Part shown: one piece after another, positions 1-11,024 of the stretch
Layout of the letters: each line of letters opens with the position of its first letter
How positions within the stretch are numbered: position 1 is the stretch's first letter
Assembly: GCA_027422505.1 (NCBI GenBank)
Contig: JAPQWV010001419.1
Coordinates: 1-64,000, forward strand
Source: Craterostigma plantagineum
Lineage: Eukaryota > Streptophyta > Magnoliopsida > Lamiales > Linderniaceae
Direction: 5' to 3'
DNA length: 64,000 bases
Notes under the pieces: generated by a model
What the model was told of the DNA's origin: nothing
Database searches by the model: none
Seen by the model: only the letters and a program-made list of their open reading frames with translations
Translations under genes and position numbers: made by a program

Positions 1-67
1 CGCAGCGGATGAACGAAGATGAGGAGGCTTTGGCGGAGGCGGTGGTGGTTGGGTGGAGGAGCGCCAT
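1..67 (-). CDS. Start of a minus-strand gene leaving the left edge; transit-peptide-like N-terminus
   Basis: Read on the minus strand, an ATG at 67-65 opens a frame that stays open to the edge, giving MALLHPTTTASAKASSSSFI and two more residues. It is rich in Ser, Thr and Ala with few acidic residues, as in chloroplast or mitochondrial targeting peptides. The sequence to its right, read as 5' leader, is pyrimidine-rich with an (AC)n run, which suits a plant 5' UTR. The opposite strand also holds a short open frame (3-158), which I take as the shadow. With 22 codons visible the product cannot be named. Confidence 0.42.
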   Translation of the reverse strand, partial: MALLHPTTTASAKASSSSFIRC

Positions 68-158
68 CGGACGGCGGCGAATTAATGCAGAGCTGAGGGG
101 ATTCACTGCGAATTATCAATTATCATTGGGGTGGAAAAAAGGAGCTAACGGCGAATGA

Positions 159-793
159 ACGGCGGGTGTTTGATGAAATGAGAATGTTAAAAGGAATGTT
201 GCTTTGAAGATGAAGTGTGTGTTATACAGTGAAGAGATCTTTGTGTGTGTGTGTGTGTGTTTCTGTGGTGGTGTGGTAAGGTTTTGGTCTAGTTTTTACT
301 TCTGCATATTCTTGTCCAGAAAATAAATATATGAACAAGATTAGAGATAAGATCGAATTATTATTATTACCGGGAAAATTAGAGGTCAAAGTACTACTAC
401 GTTTGAGTTCATCTACTTGTCCTTTAGCTTTTGTTTATCATATTTCAGTTTTCTTTTAATTTTGAGTAAATAAATGGTAATCCAATATAGATAGGACATA
501 GGAGATCAGTTCAGTTCAATTCGTCGAATTACAGCTCGTGGGAATTTGTTTATTTATTCGTGGAGTTTACTTATTTAATGTTATTGGTAACTTAAATTCA
601 AAATCACCTTTATATTTTCTTTTCCTTCAATTTTTTCCAGCCACCAATATTTACTCGATTCGTTCGTTTCTGGACTTAAATATCTCAACACGAATGTCGT
701 AATCGTAACATGTTTTTCCGAAGGGATTAATTAACTATCGTTTCTAAAAAATTTATGGGAGATGATATTACACTAATGTTTCATGCTCGTCCT
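159..793. other. Intergenic or promoter stretch with a GT microsatellite
   Basis: AT-rich, without a credible reading frame. A (GT)n run of about 20 bp lies at 242-261. If the minus-strand gene at 1-67 is real, this is its 5' leader and promoter; an AT-rich TATA-like stretch lies near 320-335. I see nothing else. Confidence 0.4.
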
Positions 794-820
794 TCCCTCT
801 TGATTGGACCTTTCTATCAA

Positions 821-2039
821 GAGGAATGATATGGTGCTCTGAAACCTTCTGATTTGTCTCCTATTCGTGTCAATTTAGCATGTCACTTTAACATCAAATA
901 TGATGTAGCATTCAGGCCCGTAGCTGAGGAAAGTCGGACCTGAAGCGAAACTCAAAATTTTGGCCCCTGGTCATTTTTATTTTCCAAATAAGATACGTAT
1001 AATATTGCATAAATTTAACACAGTAAATGTAACAACAAATAAAGAAAAATAAACATTTTATAGTAGAATGTTCCATAAAATACTTAAACTAATTACATAA
1101 ATACTGCCCGCTTAAATGTATTAGAGGCAAAAACTGATCTGCATAATCTAGTTGTCCGACCATTTCCGTTTCAATCGACAAACACATAAATTAATAAAAT
1201 TGGACAACAGTTGTGACATAGCTGATCGAAGATAAATCTTGATTTACTTGTGACATAGTTGATCGAAGATAATTCTTGATTAACTTTAACTTAGAAATTG
1301 GACAATAGTTTTGAGAAAGAAAAAAATAATTGCGCTTAAAGCCAAACATATAAATTAATAAAATAAGGAGCAATATAATATACCTTCAAGATCACAAATC
1401 ACTGAACACTGATGTCTGGAGAAATTAAGGAACAATTTTCTCAGATAAGGATACCCTTTATTTAACCTAATCGAAGCCTTTTTGATATTGTATAGAAGAA
1501 AGCACATCACGTTTCCTTTTTTATCCTTAATAAAAGCTTTAATTGTTTGGACTGATTTCTTAATAAAGTATAATATTTGGGCTTTCTTTGTTTATTAATA
1601 ATATCAAGGCCAAACTGTATATTATAACACTTGTCTAGTCTCCTTAACGTTTTTATAGATCTATTTTTAACTATAATATTATTTTTGATAATATATATAT
1701 ATATATGTATGTATAAAAATTTTTGGGCCCCCCTCCGAAGTTGGGCCCCAGGCGACCGCCTCACTGGCCTCCTATGAGCTACGGGCCTGATAGCTTAATA
1801 AACGCATCTTATGTGTCATAGATCGACACATAATATCGATGTGGCATGTTAATGTGGAATATATCAAGGCCACACAACAAGTGCCACATAAGACGTGAAC
1901 ATGACACATCAGCATCATATGTGTCGATTTATAATACCTAAAGTGTGTTGATTAATGCAACGTCACATTTGATGTTGAAGTGGCATGCGGTGCCAAATCA
2001 GCAGGTGCCGATATAAGGGTGAGCACCATATCATTCCTC
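821..2039. mobile_element. Fold-back DNA element with long terminal inverted repeats, flanked by a 27-bp direct repeat
   Basis: The left end GAGGAATGATATGGTGCTC is matched exactly, inverted, at the right end (2021-2039). Weaker inverted similarity runs on for about 80-90 bp each side (for example CACTTYAACATCAAAT). Immediately outside are direct repeats at 794-820 and 2040-2066, 27 bp each with two mismatches. That is too long for the target duplication of a known DNA transposon. No transposase is seen. A second element is nested at 913-1789. Confidence 0.6.
913..1789. mobile_element. Non-autonomous hAT element, Tip100/ZMYM-like ends
   Basis: The terminal inverted repeat is CAGGCCCGTAGCT at the left and its complement at the right. 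Just inside are runs rich in GGGCCC and GGCGACCGCCTCA, a composition known from the ends of plant Tip100-type hAT elements. No clear 8-bp target duplication is left (GTAGCATT against ATAGCTTA). The interior is AT-rich with a short tandem repeat at about 1211-1285 and no transposase frame. Confidence 0.6.
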
Positions 2040-2066
2040 TCCCTCTTGATTAGACCTTTCTGTCAA

Positions 2067-2629
2067 TACCTACACACAAATATATAAGGGAAAGAAGATG
2101 TGGTTGAAGTAAAACGAGCGAAAATAATTTCCAAATCTTGAGATAAAGATTTTGTTTGAACTTTGATGTACATCCCACGTGATTTTCAATCCAACATACC
2201 AAACTTGGGTTTAATTTATCACTATTTGATTTTAATACGAGTTGTGGCCCGTTATATATATTTAAATAGGCCCAAATAGCCTCTTACAAATGTTTTTTTT
2301 TTTTTTTTCGTATTGAATGAGATCGTATTTGAAACTATACATTTTATCATTTGCTATAAACTCGCTTAGGTGAAGATTTATGGAAACTGCTGATTCTCTT
2401 CATTTTTGCAGACTATATCAGTAATAATATTAACGATAATTATATTATATTAAGACAAAACTACCCATTAAATCCATTATCACAGACGCCAAATATTGAC
2501 TCACCAACTACAACCGTGAAGACATTTTCTAATGACCATGACAAGAAGCCATCAAACCCATTTCCTTACCCCAATAAAAGAAACAAAAAAAACATAAAAA
2601 GAAAAACAAACGAAAGACTAATTTAAACA
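2067..2629. other. Intergenic, downstream of the bZIP gene
   Basis: AT-rich, with a T run near 2293-2308 and a single CACGTG (G-box core) near 2178. No gene or repeat recognised. It contains the 3' flank of the minus-strand bZIP gene. Confidence 0.4.
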
Positions 2630-3211
2630 TCAATAATTGTAAGCAAACATATCAGCCGACGCCACAATTGGACACTGAAGGCTCTGACCAAACCCCATCA
2701 AACTACCACCACCACCGTTCATGTTCATCGCCAACCCATCTCCGAACAAACCCGCCGCCGACGCAAGCTGGTCGGAAAACCAATCATTGGACGCCGTCGT
2801 CGTCTCCGCCGTACACATCCCAGAATTCAAACTGCTATTCATCTGCAAACTGTTCGTATATTCCAAGATTTCGTTCAAAGAATGGAGCCTCTGAGTCAGC
2901 TCCATGAACTGAGCCCTCAAAACCGAGTTCTCAGCTTCAACCCTCGCGTACTTCTGCGCCGTCACGCTAATGCTTGTAAGAACTTGGCAGTTCTCTTTCT
3001 TCAGCTGAGCAACTTTCCCTGAAAGTTCGTCGAGGTGCTTCTGTTTCCTCATCCTCGATCTCTTCGCTGATTCGCGGTTAGACTCCATTCGCTTCCTCTT
3101 CCTCTGATCCACCAGATTAAGCGCCGCCTGTGAGTTGTTCCCTTCGGCGCCGCCGCCGCCGGCTGAGGTTTGAGCCGATGTGTTTCCAGTGCTTGTCGAT
3201 GTTGACGACAT
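2630..3211 (-). CDS. bZIP transcription factor, group S (S1-like)
   Basis: A nuclear DNA-binding protein of 193 residues in one uninterrupted frame, as is usual for intronless group-S bZIP genes. Residues 37-56 form the basic region with the invariant N-x7-R pattern (NRESAKRSR, Asn45, Arg53). A leucine zipper follows, with heptad positions 63, 70, 77, 84, 91, 98, 105 and 112 (Leu, Leu, Val, Thr, Val, Leu, Leu, Leu). The N-terminus is Ser/Thr/Gly-rich, and the tail ends ASADMFAYNY, like the SADMF tails of the bZIP2/11/44/53 group. By family knowledge S1 members pair with group-C bZIPs, bind ACGT elements and act in sugar and amino-acid signalling. S1 genes usually carry a sucrose-control upstream ORF in a long leader. 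Here only about 105 bp of leader remain before LINE sequence begins, and no such ORF is seen. Paralogue identity is not settled. Confidence 0.93.
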   Translation of the reverse strand: MSSTSTSTGNTSAQTSAGGGGAEGNNSQAALNLVDQRKRKRMESNRESAKRSRMRKQKHLDELSGKVAQLKKENCQVLTSISVTAQKYARVEAENSVLRAQFMELTQRLHSLNEILEYTNSLQMNSSLNSGMCTAETTTASNDWFSDQLASAAGLFGDGLAMNMNGGGGSLMGFGQSLQCPIVASADMFAYNY

Positions 3212-3329
3212 GCTTTCTTTTTTTTTTGTTATTTTCTTCCCCTTCTTTTCTCGTTAAAGGGGTGTTAGATCTTACGATTTGTTGATTAGGGTTTGTTCGT
3301 TTTGGTTGGGATTGTTTACCAGGGTTAGT

Positions 3330-6300
3330 TTGTTTATGAGAAAGATGAACCATCTGCTCACCAAACCTGTCAATGAAGAAGAAATCAAGTTAGCACTCTT
3401 CTCAATGCACCCCACCAAGGCCCCAGGACCTGATGGTATGAATCCTCTTTTCTTTCAACATTTTTGGTCCTTCATTCGCCATGATTTATGCTATGCTGTT
3501 AGGAATTTCTTTAGACACAGTAGCATGCTTAAGAACCTTAATCACACGCTGATCACACTCATCCCCAAGGTAAAAAATCCCTCACTCATTTCACAATTCA
3601 GACCAATTAGTCTATACAATGTGGCATAGAAGATCATCTCTAAAATTATTGCGGAGAGATTGAGACCTTGCCTTCAAAACTGTATTCACTCTAGCCAAGC
3701 TGCTTTTATCCAAGGTAGACAAATTCTTGATAATGTTGTAGTTGCTCACGAATGTCTACATTATCTTAATAGTCTTAGGAGTAGAGGAAAATCCTTTATG
3801 GCTCTCAAATTGGATATGGCTAAGGCTTTTGACCGAGTGGAATGGAGTTCTCTTGAAAACGTCCTTTCTAAAATGGGCTTTGATAAAAGGTTTATTGGAT
3901 GGATTATTTCATGCATTTGCTCTACCTCATTCTCATTCAACATCAATGGTACACCGCGTGGCCTCTTAATTCCTTCTAGAGGAATTAGACAGGGGGATCC
4001 TTTGTCACCCTATCTATTCCTTATTGTTTCTGAGGCCTTTTCCGGTCCTATTTCACAAGCGTCTGGGTACGGGAGTTATAAAGGTCTCAAGTTATGTAGA
4101 GGAGGCCCTCTTATCACTCACCTTTTATTTGCTGATGATTCGCTACTCTTCTGTGAAGCTACCATCCAACAGGCGCAGACTATCAAAGATCTACTAGAGA
4201 CTTATGGCTCTGCCTCGGGTCAACTAGTAAATGTTGAGAAGTCTTTGGTCTTTTTCAGTAAGAACACAGCCGCAGAAATTAGAGCGGGCATTAGCCAAGT
4301 TGATACGAACCCGAGGCCCGATTTTGATGATAAGCTCACATGAGTCCAAGAGGCCCGATTTTGATGAGAAGCCCACATGAATCCAAGAGGCCCGAGAGAG
4401 CCCAAATGAACCGCATGGGAATAGTCTCGATCAAGTCAGAGATGTTGGAAGGACATATTGACTACTTAATTATTTAATCATTACTTAATGATGATGCTTT
4501 GACTACATAGGTACTTGGGCAAGTTAGCTAGTTTTTAGATAGTCCTTTATTAGGTATTTTTCTTTTAGACTTCTATATAGTTCTGCATGAACGGTAATGA
4601 GAGAAGACTTTTGATTATTCGATAAACCTTGTGAGTTTATTTTCCTTTCGCTAGTTTCTCGCAAATTAGCCCGGATTTGCTTCGCAATTCCACCCGACTT
4701 ATCAACTAGTGTTTTGTTGCGATTTAGCTAGTTGTGGCGTCAAAACTCTCGTCCAAACGCAGCCCGTAATTCAAAGGTGTTAGGCGTCGTCCTAATATTG
4801 TTGTTTGAGGGTCGGTTCGGGTCGACGGGATAGAATTTCGGAAACCGTTCGTTGTGGCTCGAAGGAGATAGGTATATCTTATTTTTGTCGTGTCCAACCC
4901 TCGCCATTCGTATTCTCCAAATTGCATTCTATCAACTCCCGGTTTGCGTCATTTTTTTATCTTTATTTAGTTATTCCATTCTATTTATCGAGTCCGTAGT
5001 AGTCCGTCTTTACGTCGTATCTTTCAAGGACGATCTCAGCTCACGTGCGAACCTCCAGCCGGGTTCGTATCACAAGTTCTTCCTGGAATCAAATCTCAGT
5101 CCAGATCGAGATATCTTGGTCTTCCCTTGGGATTGGAAGATCCAAGGCCGAGACTTTTAATTATATCCTTGAAGCGGTTCAGAGCAGATTGAAGTGCTGG
5201 AAGAACATCTTCCTCAACAACGCTGGTAAAGAAGTTTTATTAAAAGCTGTTATTAATGCTCTTCCAGTTTCTGCTATGTCGTGCTTCAAGATTCCAATTG
5301 GCATTTGTAAGAAGATTGCGTCTGTCTCTTCAAACTTTTGGTGGGGTTCAAATGGGGTTGATTGCCCCAAAACCCACTGGAAAGCTTGGAGTAAGATGGC
5401 TCTACCTAAATCTCAAGGAGGGATGGGTTTCCATGATCTCCAAAACTTCAATGACGCTCTTATTGGAAAACAACTGTGGAGGATTATTACTCATCCTAAT
5501 ATTTTAATGTCTAAAGTGCTTAAGGCTAGATATTTTCCTTTGACTAGTCTCTTTCAGGCCTCGTGTCCCGCGTCGGCCTCTTGGCTTTGGAGGTCCTGGT
5601 TTCAGGCCCTGGGTGTTCTCAACCATGCGGCGAGGTATCAGATTGGTGACGGGAAAGGAGTCAAGGTGTGGAGCTCTCCATGGCTGGATAATGTCCCTGG
5701 ATTCATCCCTTCGCCAATTGATCGAGGACCTTGTTCAGTCACATGGGTCAGCGAGCTAATCAACGAGGATGGTATCAGCTGGAACACAACTCTCATCAGA
5801 TCACTAGTTTCTAACGAGGTGGCCGATATCATTGATAAGGTCCCTCTCAAGAACCCTGGATCTAGAGACCTCTTAATTTGGAGTCTTGAAAAGAATGGGA
5901 ATTTCAGTGTCAAATCCGCTTACAAGGCCATTCAAGCGGTGCAAAGTTGTCGGGAAGGACTGATAGAGGGCAGCGATAGGGGAAGGATACAAAGAAGGAT
6001 GTGGCTTTCTATCTGGAAACTCAAGGTCAAGAATAAGCTTAAGCACTTTCTTTGGAGAGCCATCCACAATATTCTCCCTACTAAAATTAACTTGAGGAAA
6101 AATGGTATGGAAGTCGACCCAATATGCTGCTGCTGTGGGGAATTTTTCGAGGATCTTGAGCACCTTTTTTTCAAATGTGAGAGAGCTAAAAGAGTTTGGA
6201 AACTGTCCCCCATTGATTGGAGCGGAATTCAGAGCAGCGAAATAACGTTCAAACATTGGTGGCAAGAAATATGTGCAGGACCTCAGCAAAAATGTTTTAT

Positions 6301-6445
6301 TGACCGTATCCAACTGTCAGTGTATATCTTATGGATGCTCTGGAAGACGAGGAATCTGTGGATCTTCAATAAGGAATGGAAATCAGAGCTCGATATTGTC
6401 CGTCTGGCAATGGATGAATGGTACGAGTTCTTGGCTTTGTCTTAA
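3330..6445 (+). pseudogene. LINE ORF2 remnant: reverse transcriptase and zf-RVT zinc finger
   Basis: The frame runs from just before KAPGPDG (RT block) through a FADD catalytic box near 4129-4140, then, beyond the solo LTR, through the C-terminal half with the zf-RVT region: a LW..KVKNKLKHFLWR block and a cysteine cluster before HLFFKC. The endonuclease domain is absent. Breaks: an in-frame TAG at 3627-3629, the 772-bp solo LTR at 4301-5072, and a one-base frame change near 5128-5135. The part from about 5135 to 6445 is open. The element is immobile. Confidence 0.9.
4301..5072. mobile_element. Solo LTR with perfect 5-bp target duplication
   Basis: The ends are TGATACGAACCC and its exact complement GGGTTCGTATCA, flanked by CAAGT at 4296-4300 and 5073-5077. 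The 772 bp hold no coding frame. Two tandem copies of about 37 bp (GATTTTGATGA...CACATGA...AAGAGGC) lie at about 4319-4392. A solo LTR forms by recombination between the two LTRs of an inserted element. The lineage, Ty3 or Copia, cannot be told from the LTR alone. Confidence 0.9.
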
Positions 6446-6682
6446 AATGCTGATGATGCTAATGTTGGGTGTGATGGCTGCTGTTTTGGGTTTGAGGGCT
6501 GCAGTTTCGGGTGGAATGTGTAGGGTCTCAAGAGGGATCATTCACCCAATCTTCTGCTCCGATTGGCCTGCTTGTGCATAAGTTGGTTGGTTAAGCTTTT
6601 TGCTCGCATTGAGGTGTTGCTAGGGATTATATCCAGTGGTGACTTTTTGATGTGTGCTGATGTAGTCTTCTTGCCTGATTAC

Positions 6683-8337
6683 TGATCGCGAGCGTGTACG
6701 TTTAAATAAATGTTTGTGCGAGTACGTCAAGTAATAATTAAAACGAATATATTATAACTAAATCACGCGCGATAGGCAGTGGACCTATCGTTTGTAATAT
6801 AGCTACAGTGAATATCCGAGTATCGAACACGAGGAATAAATTGAGTACTAGTATTGACCTATCGTCTCGATATTTAACCTAAATAACATGATGAGATGTG
6901 TTTATACTACGAACTAATTTAACAGAGCAAATTAAGGAATTTGACGAGTAAGGTAGTAGAACTTAAAAATAATACGAGTGATTTAAGATGACAAATATGT
7001 GTTTGGGATTCGAATCCCGCTGGACGCTGTCGGCTAAAGCTACGGAATATCGTTCCTAAGTGAAAATCGACTAAATCGCGGTAACTTTCTACCCACTCAC
7101 GGATTTGCTGTCACCCTAAACGTTCGTGGGAATCTAAGATCGTTAATTACCAAATGGCGAGGATCGAGTATTTGCTGTCGCCCTATACTCGAATCCTAAC
7201 GTCTATGAACGGCCTAATCGTTATTTAGCTGTCGCCCTAAACGATGTACCGCACATTCGTATCAACACATAGACATGTTGAGACAAAGAAGCAATATCAT
7301 AGAACGATAAATAGTCGAATACACGTGTTCGCGATTATCATACGCCTTAACTACGAAAAAACCCAACGTTCATCTACTCTCAAACACACAAGAGGATTAG
7401 CTACTCATATTGAACGTCACAACAACGAGATTTAAGGGAAACGAGGATAGAGAACATATAAAAACTTCCCTAAGAAGTGAATATGGCATTTCCGAGGTGG
7501 AGCTCTCGTTCCTCGATCGTATGAGCGTAGCTTCGTTGTTGGATCGTCCCTTGAGCTTCTCTGAATCACGGGACTGCTTCTAGTGTTTTTCCTTCTCTTC
7601 TTTGCTCTAAGTTTTCGTCCCTATTAAGTTGTTTTGAGTTCTGAGAAGAACTCCCCTTTTATGCATTGAATTTGGGCCAAAACCCTGAAATTAGGCACGT
7701 TCACGGCCTCGTATCGGGCCTTCACGGCCGTGACGGCGGCTTAAATCCTATTTCTTGACTTTCTGACATGAGCCACAGCCACTTACAATAGGCTTCACGG
7801 CCGTGAAGGCGGCTAAAACCCTAAATATTGACTTCTCTGGCACAGGTCACAGCCTCTTGCACTGACATTCACGGCCGTGAATCAGTGGATTTTTCCTTCG
7901 TTGAACTCTCTGCCTTGATTCATGGCTTGTTGCATAAGACTTCACAGCCATGACACTTGAGGTCTTTTCTTTATTTAAGTCTCTGCTGTCGTTCACGGCC
8001 GTGAATTAAGCTTCTCCAACTCTCTGCCGTCATTCACGGCTTCGTACATCAGGGTTCACGGCCGTGACACTGGAGGCTTACTTCTTACTCTCACTGCCCA
8101 CGTTCACGGCCTCCTGCGAGGTGATTCACGGCCGTGAAGTGTGCTTGACAGCTTCATACTTGATTCGTTTTGCACCGTTTTCGCCTCGTTTTCGTTCCCT
8201 TTCGCTCAATAACAATTCGAAGGTCCTACAATATTTAAATGGGTGTAAATAGAGCCAAGAAATGCACGGAATTACCAAAAATATTCTATTATAGCCCAAA
8301 TAAATACAACAATAAACGTATTAAAATACGTTTATCA
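6683..8337 (-). repeat. 3' LTR of the Athila-like element
   Basis: 1655 bp, TGATCGCGAGCG at the left and TTTATCA at the right. It carries six exact TTCACGGCCGTGA palindromes and several half-sites at 7690-8138. Several palindrome half-sites here read CACAGCC or CATGGC where the other LTR reads CACGGCC, which is the pattern expected from deamination of methylated CpG. Confidence 0.95.
7690..8140. repeat. Array of TTCACGGCCGTGA palindromes in the left LTR
   Basis: Six exact copies start at 7721, 7793, 7868, 7992, 8055 and 8125, and a decayed one (TTCACAGCCATGA) at 7940, so spacing is about 52-75 bp. A half-site (TCACGGC or a CpG-decayed form) precedes most full sites by 20-30 bp. Spacer sequences share CTCTCTGCC and similar words, suggesting an old tandem repeat. 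Confidence 0.85.
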
Positions 8338-8352
8338 AACCTCTCCACACTT
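8338..8352 (-). other. Probable polypurine tract next to the 3' LTR
   Basis: Read on the minus strand, AAGTGTGGAGAGGTT directly precedes the LTR. Its purine-rich GGAGAGG core is in the position where second-strand priming occurs in LTR elements. The match is short. Confidence 0.6.
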
Positions 8353-10027
8353 AAGCTTTTGCTTGTCCTCAAGCAAATTAGGAGCAAGAAAAGGTAACAA
8401 CATAGTGTCATGGCCATTCACAATTCACCAACGCAGATGGAAAACACAAAATGGTATCAAGCAAGCAATTACGGACACTGCAACAATAATCATCACTAAT
8501 CAACACGAATTTCCTTAGCACTACTAATTGAGATCCACACCTCGCAAGGATTCACTCAAATCACTCAGTGTATAGGCTAATATATCGGTGAATCACTCAA
8601 TTCATGCAATAATCTAGTCTAAACCATATGCTTGCAAGTCAATCGCACGTCTACTACTTAAAGCAGTAAGCATGAATCAGAAGGTCTTTTTCTCGGGTTA
8701 AACGGGATCAGATAGTAATGAGTGGGTAGTGGAATCACATACGAGTAGTCGTGTCGGTCTCCATGTCATTGTCTAAAGCGCGCCAAGAATTAGTCTTTTT
8801 AGTTACGCCGTCTTCATATTCCTCTTATTTCTGTTGCGTTCCACTAAGTCTTTCTTCTCCCAAGTCTCAAAATGATAGATGATGTGGAATTCACGAGACT
8901 GGAAGATTATCGAAGGAAAGGTTCTTTCTTTCTTTTCGCAACAGTTCATCCTCTTCTTGCTTCAGTTTCCCAGCAGCCACACCATTTCTCTCTTTTTTTC
9001 TTTTCTTTTTTTTTTCGCTCTTTTTTTTTGTTCTTTTTTTTCGAATACCCTTTCGCATTGCGGTGCGCTGCCCTTACGCCAACTCCTTGTGAGTTAAAAC
9101 TTGTTGAAGAGGGGGTTCTTGACTGTTTTCGGCGTTGTCTTGAGGCGTCATCCGACTACGCTTTTTGACTTTGACATCGACTTTCACTTCTGCTTAACTC
9201 GGGTTCAGATGATCTCTGGAGGCTGATTTAGGTTAGTGGCTTATGATATACGAAGTGTAAGAAATAAATAGGCTTAGTACGGTGATCAGTCGCGGTAGGG
9301 AACTTTGGCCGTGGACTTATTTCCTAATGCCTTCGTCATATTCATACAAAACATACTAAAAGCAATTTCAATGCGTATCAAACAAGCAAGTTCTAGAGAG
9401 ACGTAAATTATGCACTACTCACACAACCAAGAAAAATGAGCAAAAGCTCGTCAGCTCAAACTCTCACAACGGAACATGGGTTATGTGTGTGAATCTCTCA
9501 AAGTAACACTATATCTATTCCTGCTGAAAAGATTAAATCACTGATGCATGTCTTTATCGCTCACTAGACTCCCTAGTATGATATCCACTTTGAGATGAAC
9601 GCAAACAATCATGCCAGACTTCTATAGATTTAATAACCACATCGCATCAAAAAAAATTTGTCACGTAAATTTCCAACAAAATTCCATCAAAATTCCCCAT
9701 CCCCACACTTAAGATGCACGTTGTCCTCAACGTGTAAAATAAATAAAAGGAAGGTAAAAGAAGTTGAAAAGAGCGTGACTCCCCTGAAAAAAAAATGGTG
9801 TGGTCCTGCCTCGAGCATTTGATGTAGTTGAACATGGTTGTGGCACCTGATTTTGAAATATTTTGAGTCGTAGTCTGAATTCGTGTCACGTTTCCTGAAA
9901 ACACTCAAAAGAAAATTAAACGCACATAGGAAATAATAAAAGATAACAAACAAAGTCATAATCATCACAAGTGACATGATTACTAAACCAACACAAAAGA
10001 GTACTAACAGAAAAACATAACAAGAAA
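8353..10027. other. Non-coding 3' part of the Athila-like element
   Basis: No convincing gene. It contains T-rich tracts near 8990-9045 and a block CCCCACACTTAAGATG at about 9700-9715 that repeats the start of the element (CTCCACACTTAAG at 8342). The same layout is found in the second element at 62088-64000. A minus-strand frame at 9687-9977 starts with a hydrophobic stretch but overlaps another frame of similar quality, so I do not call it. Confidence 0.5.
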
Positions 10028-10300
10028 CTAAGGTGGTGGTGGGGGCTGTGGTGTCTGCGGTCGAAGGTGGGCCATCAATTCCTGAGCAAGTCGTACGGAC
10101 TCCTGCGTATGCTTCATCGCGGCGTCCATGGTCTGAAGAGCCAGCTCATATCGCTGTTGCTCATCGCGGTAGCGTCGGTGGGCTTGTTTGTTGCGACGCT
10201 CGTACTCGTCCTGCCGGCGCCGTGTCTCCTCGTCGCGTCGAATGGCCTCCTCATGGTAGCGTAGCATGTCCTCGCGCAGTCTGTGAAGGTCGGCGTAATG
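10028..10300 (-). CDS. Charged coiled-coil frame of the LTR element, unrecognised
   Basis: On the minus strand a frame from within a poly-Lys stretch (A-rich tract at about 10320) runs to a stop at 10028. The last 79 residues from an internal Met are dense in Glu, Arg and Gln, with spacing typical of a coiled coil, and end in a Pro-Gln-rich tail. It lies between the protease and the 3' LTR, where Athila relatives carry an extra, often called env-like, ORF. This could be the last exon or remnant of such a frame. There is no membrane segment in it and no family that I recognise. Confidence 0.4.
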   Translation of the reverse strand, partial: HYADLHRLREDMLRYHEEAIRRDEETRRRQDEYERRNKQAHRRYRDEQQRYELALQTMDAAMKHTQESVRLAQELMAHLRPQTPQPPPPP

Positions 10301-10413
10301 AGTTGGTGTGAATTCACCTTTCTTTTTTTTTTTTTTAGGTTTAAGGTTTTATCTTGTTGTTTTATTTTATTTATTTCTTATTTTTTTTGTTGTTTTTTTT
10401 TTTACAAACATAA

Positions 10414-10991
10414 GTCACGGCCGTGAAGTAAGATTCACGAGGCCGTGACAGAGGACATAATGCTCATGCAGGAGCTGTCACGGCCGTGAAGTTAATGCAA
10501 CTAGCCGTGACGATGGACAGAGGACTTAAACCAACGATGTCGTGGCCGTGACTGATGAGCCATAGGCCGTGACAACTTAATAATTTTTTTTATTCTTATT
10601 ATTATTATTTGTTATATTATATTTTTTATAAATAAATATTTCTTTTTAATATATATATATATATATATATATTTTCACTGTTTTATTAATATATATTATT
10701 TTTGTTTTAATTTTTGTATTTTATTTTAATTAATTTGTTTTTCTTTTGCTTTTCTTTTTGGCTTTTATTTATTTATTTTTTTGTTTTTTTGTTGTTTTCT
10801 TTGTTTTTTATATTTATTTTATTATTATTTTATTTATTTATTTATTTAGATTTTTTTATTATTATATTTCTTATTATTTTATTTATTATTTTTTTTGTTA
10901 TTACTATTTTTTATATTATTAGTATTATTTGTAAATTATTTCTCTCTTTTTTTTGTTTTGTTTTTTTATTATTATTATGTTGTTTTTAATT

Positions 10992-11024
<33 letters not shown>

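Noticed and set aside
3..158. Plus-strand open frame at the left edge
   Set aside because: Its composition looks like the complement of the targeting-peptide frame on the minus strand, and it has no recognisable protein word.
3212..3353. Search for a sucrose-control upstream ORF in front of the bZIP
   Set aside because: The only minus-strand frame there is Arg/Lys-rich and overlaps the bZIP start region; it lacks the conserved peptide pattern of the family, so it is not called.
7000..7030. tRNA-like GGATTCGAATCCCG in the LTR
   Set aside because: It resembles a T-arm but no acceptor stem, D-arm or anticodon arm can be built around it; it is repeated in the other LTR.
7690..8140. CRISPR-like regular repeats
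   Set aside because: The repeats are short perfect palindromes in a plant LTR, spacers are alike and not unique, and no cas genes are present.
8872..9168. 98-residue frame with a Phe run
   Set aside because: It runs through T tracts in the non-coding part of the LTR element and is not kept in the related region at 62550-62770.
10714..10989. 91-residue Phe/Leu/Ile-rich frame
   Set aside because: It comes from a T-rich low-complexity tract; no real membrane protein has this monotone composition.
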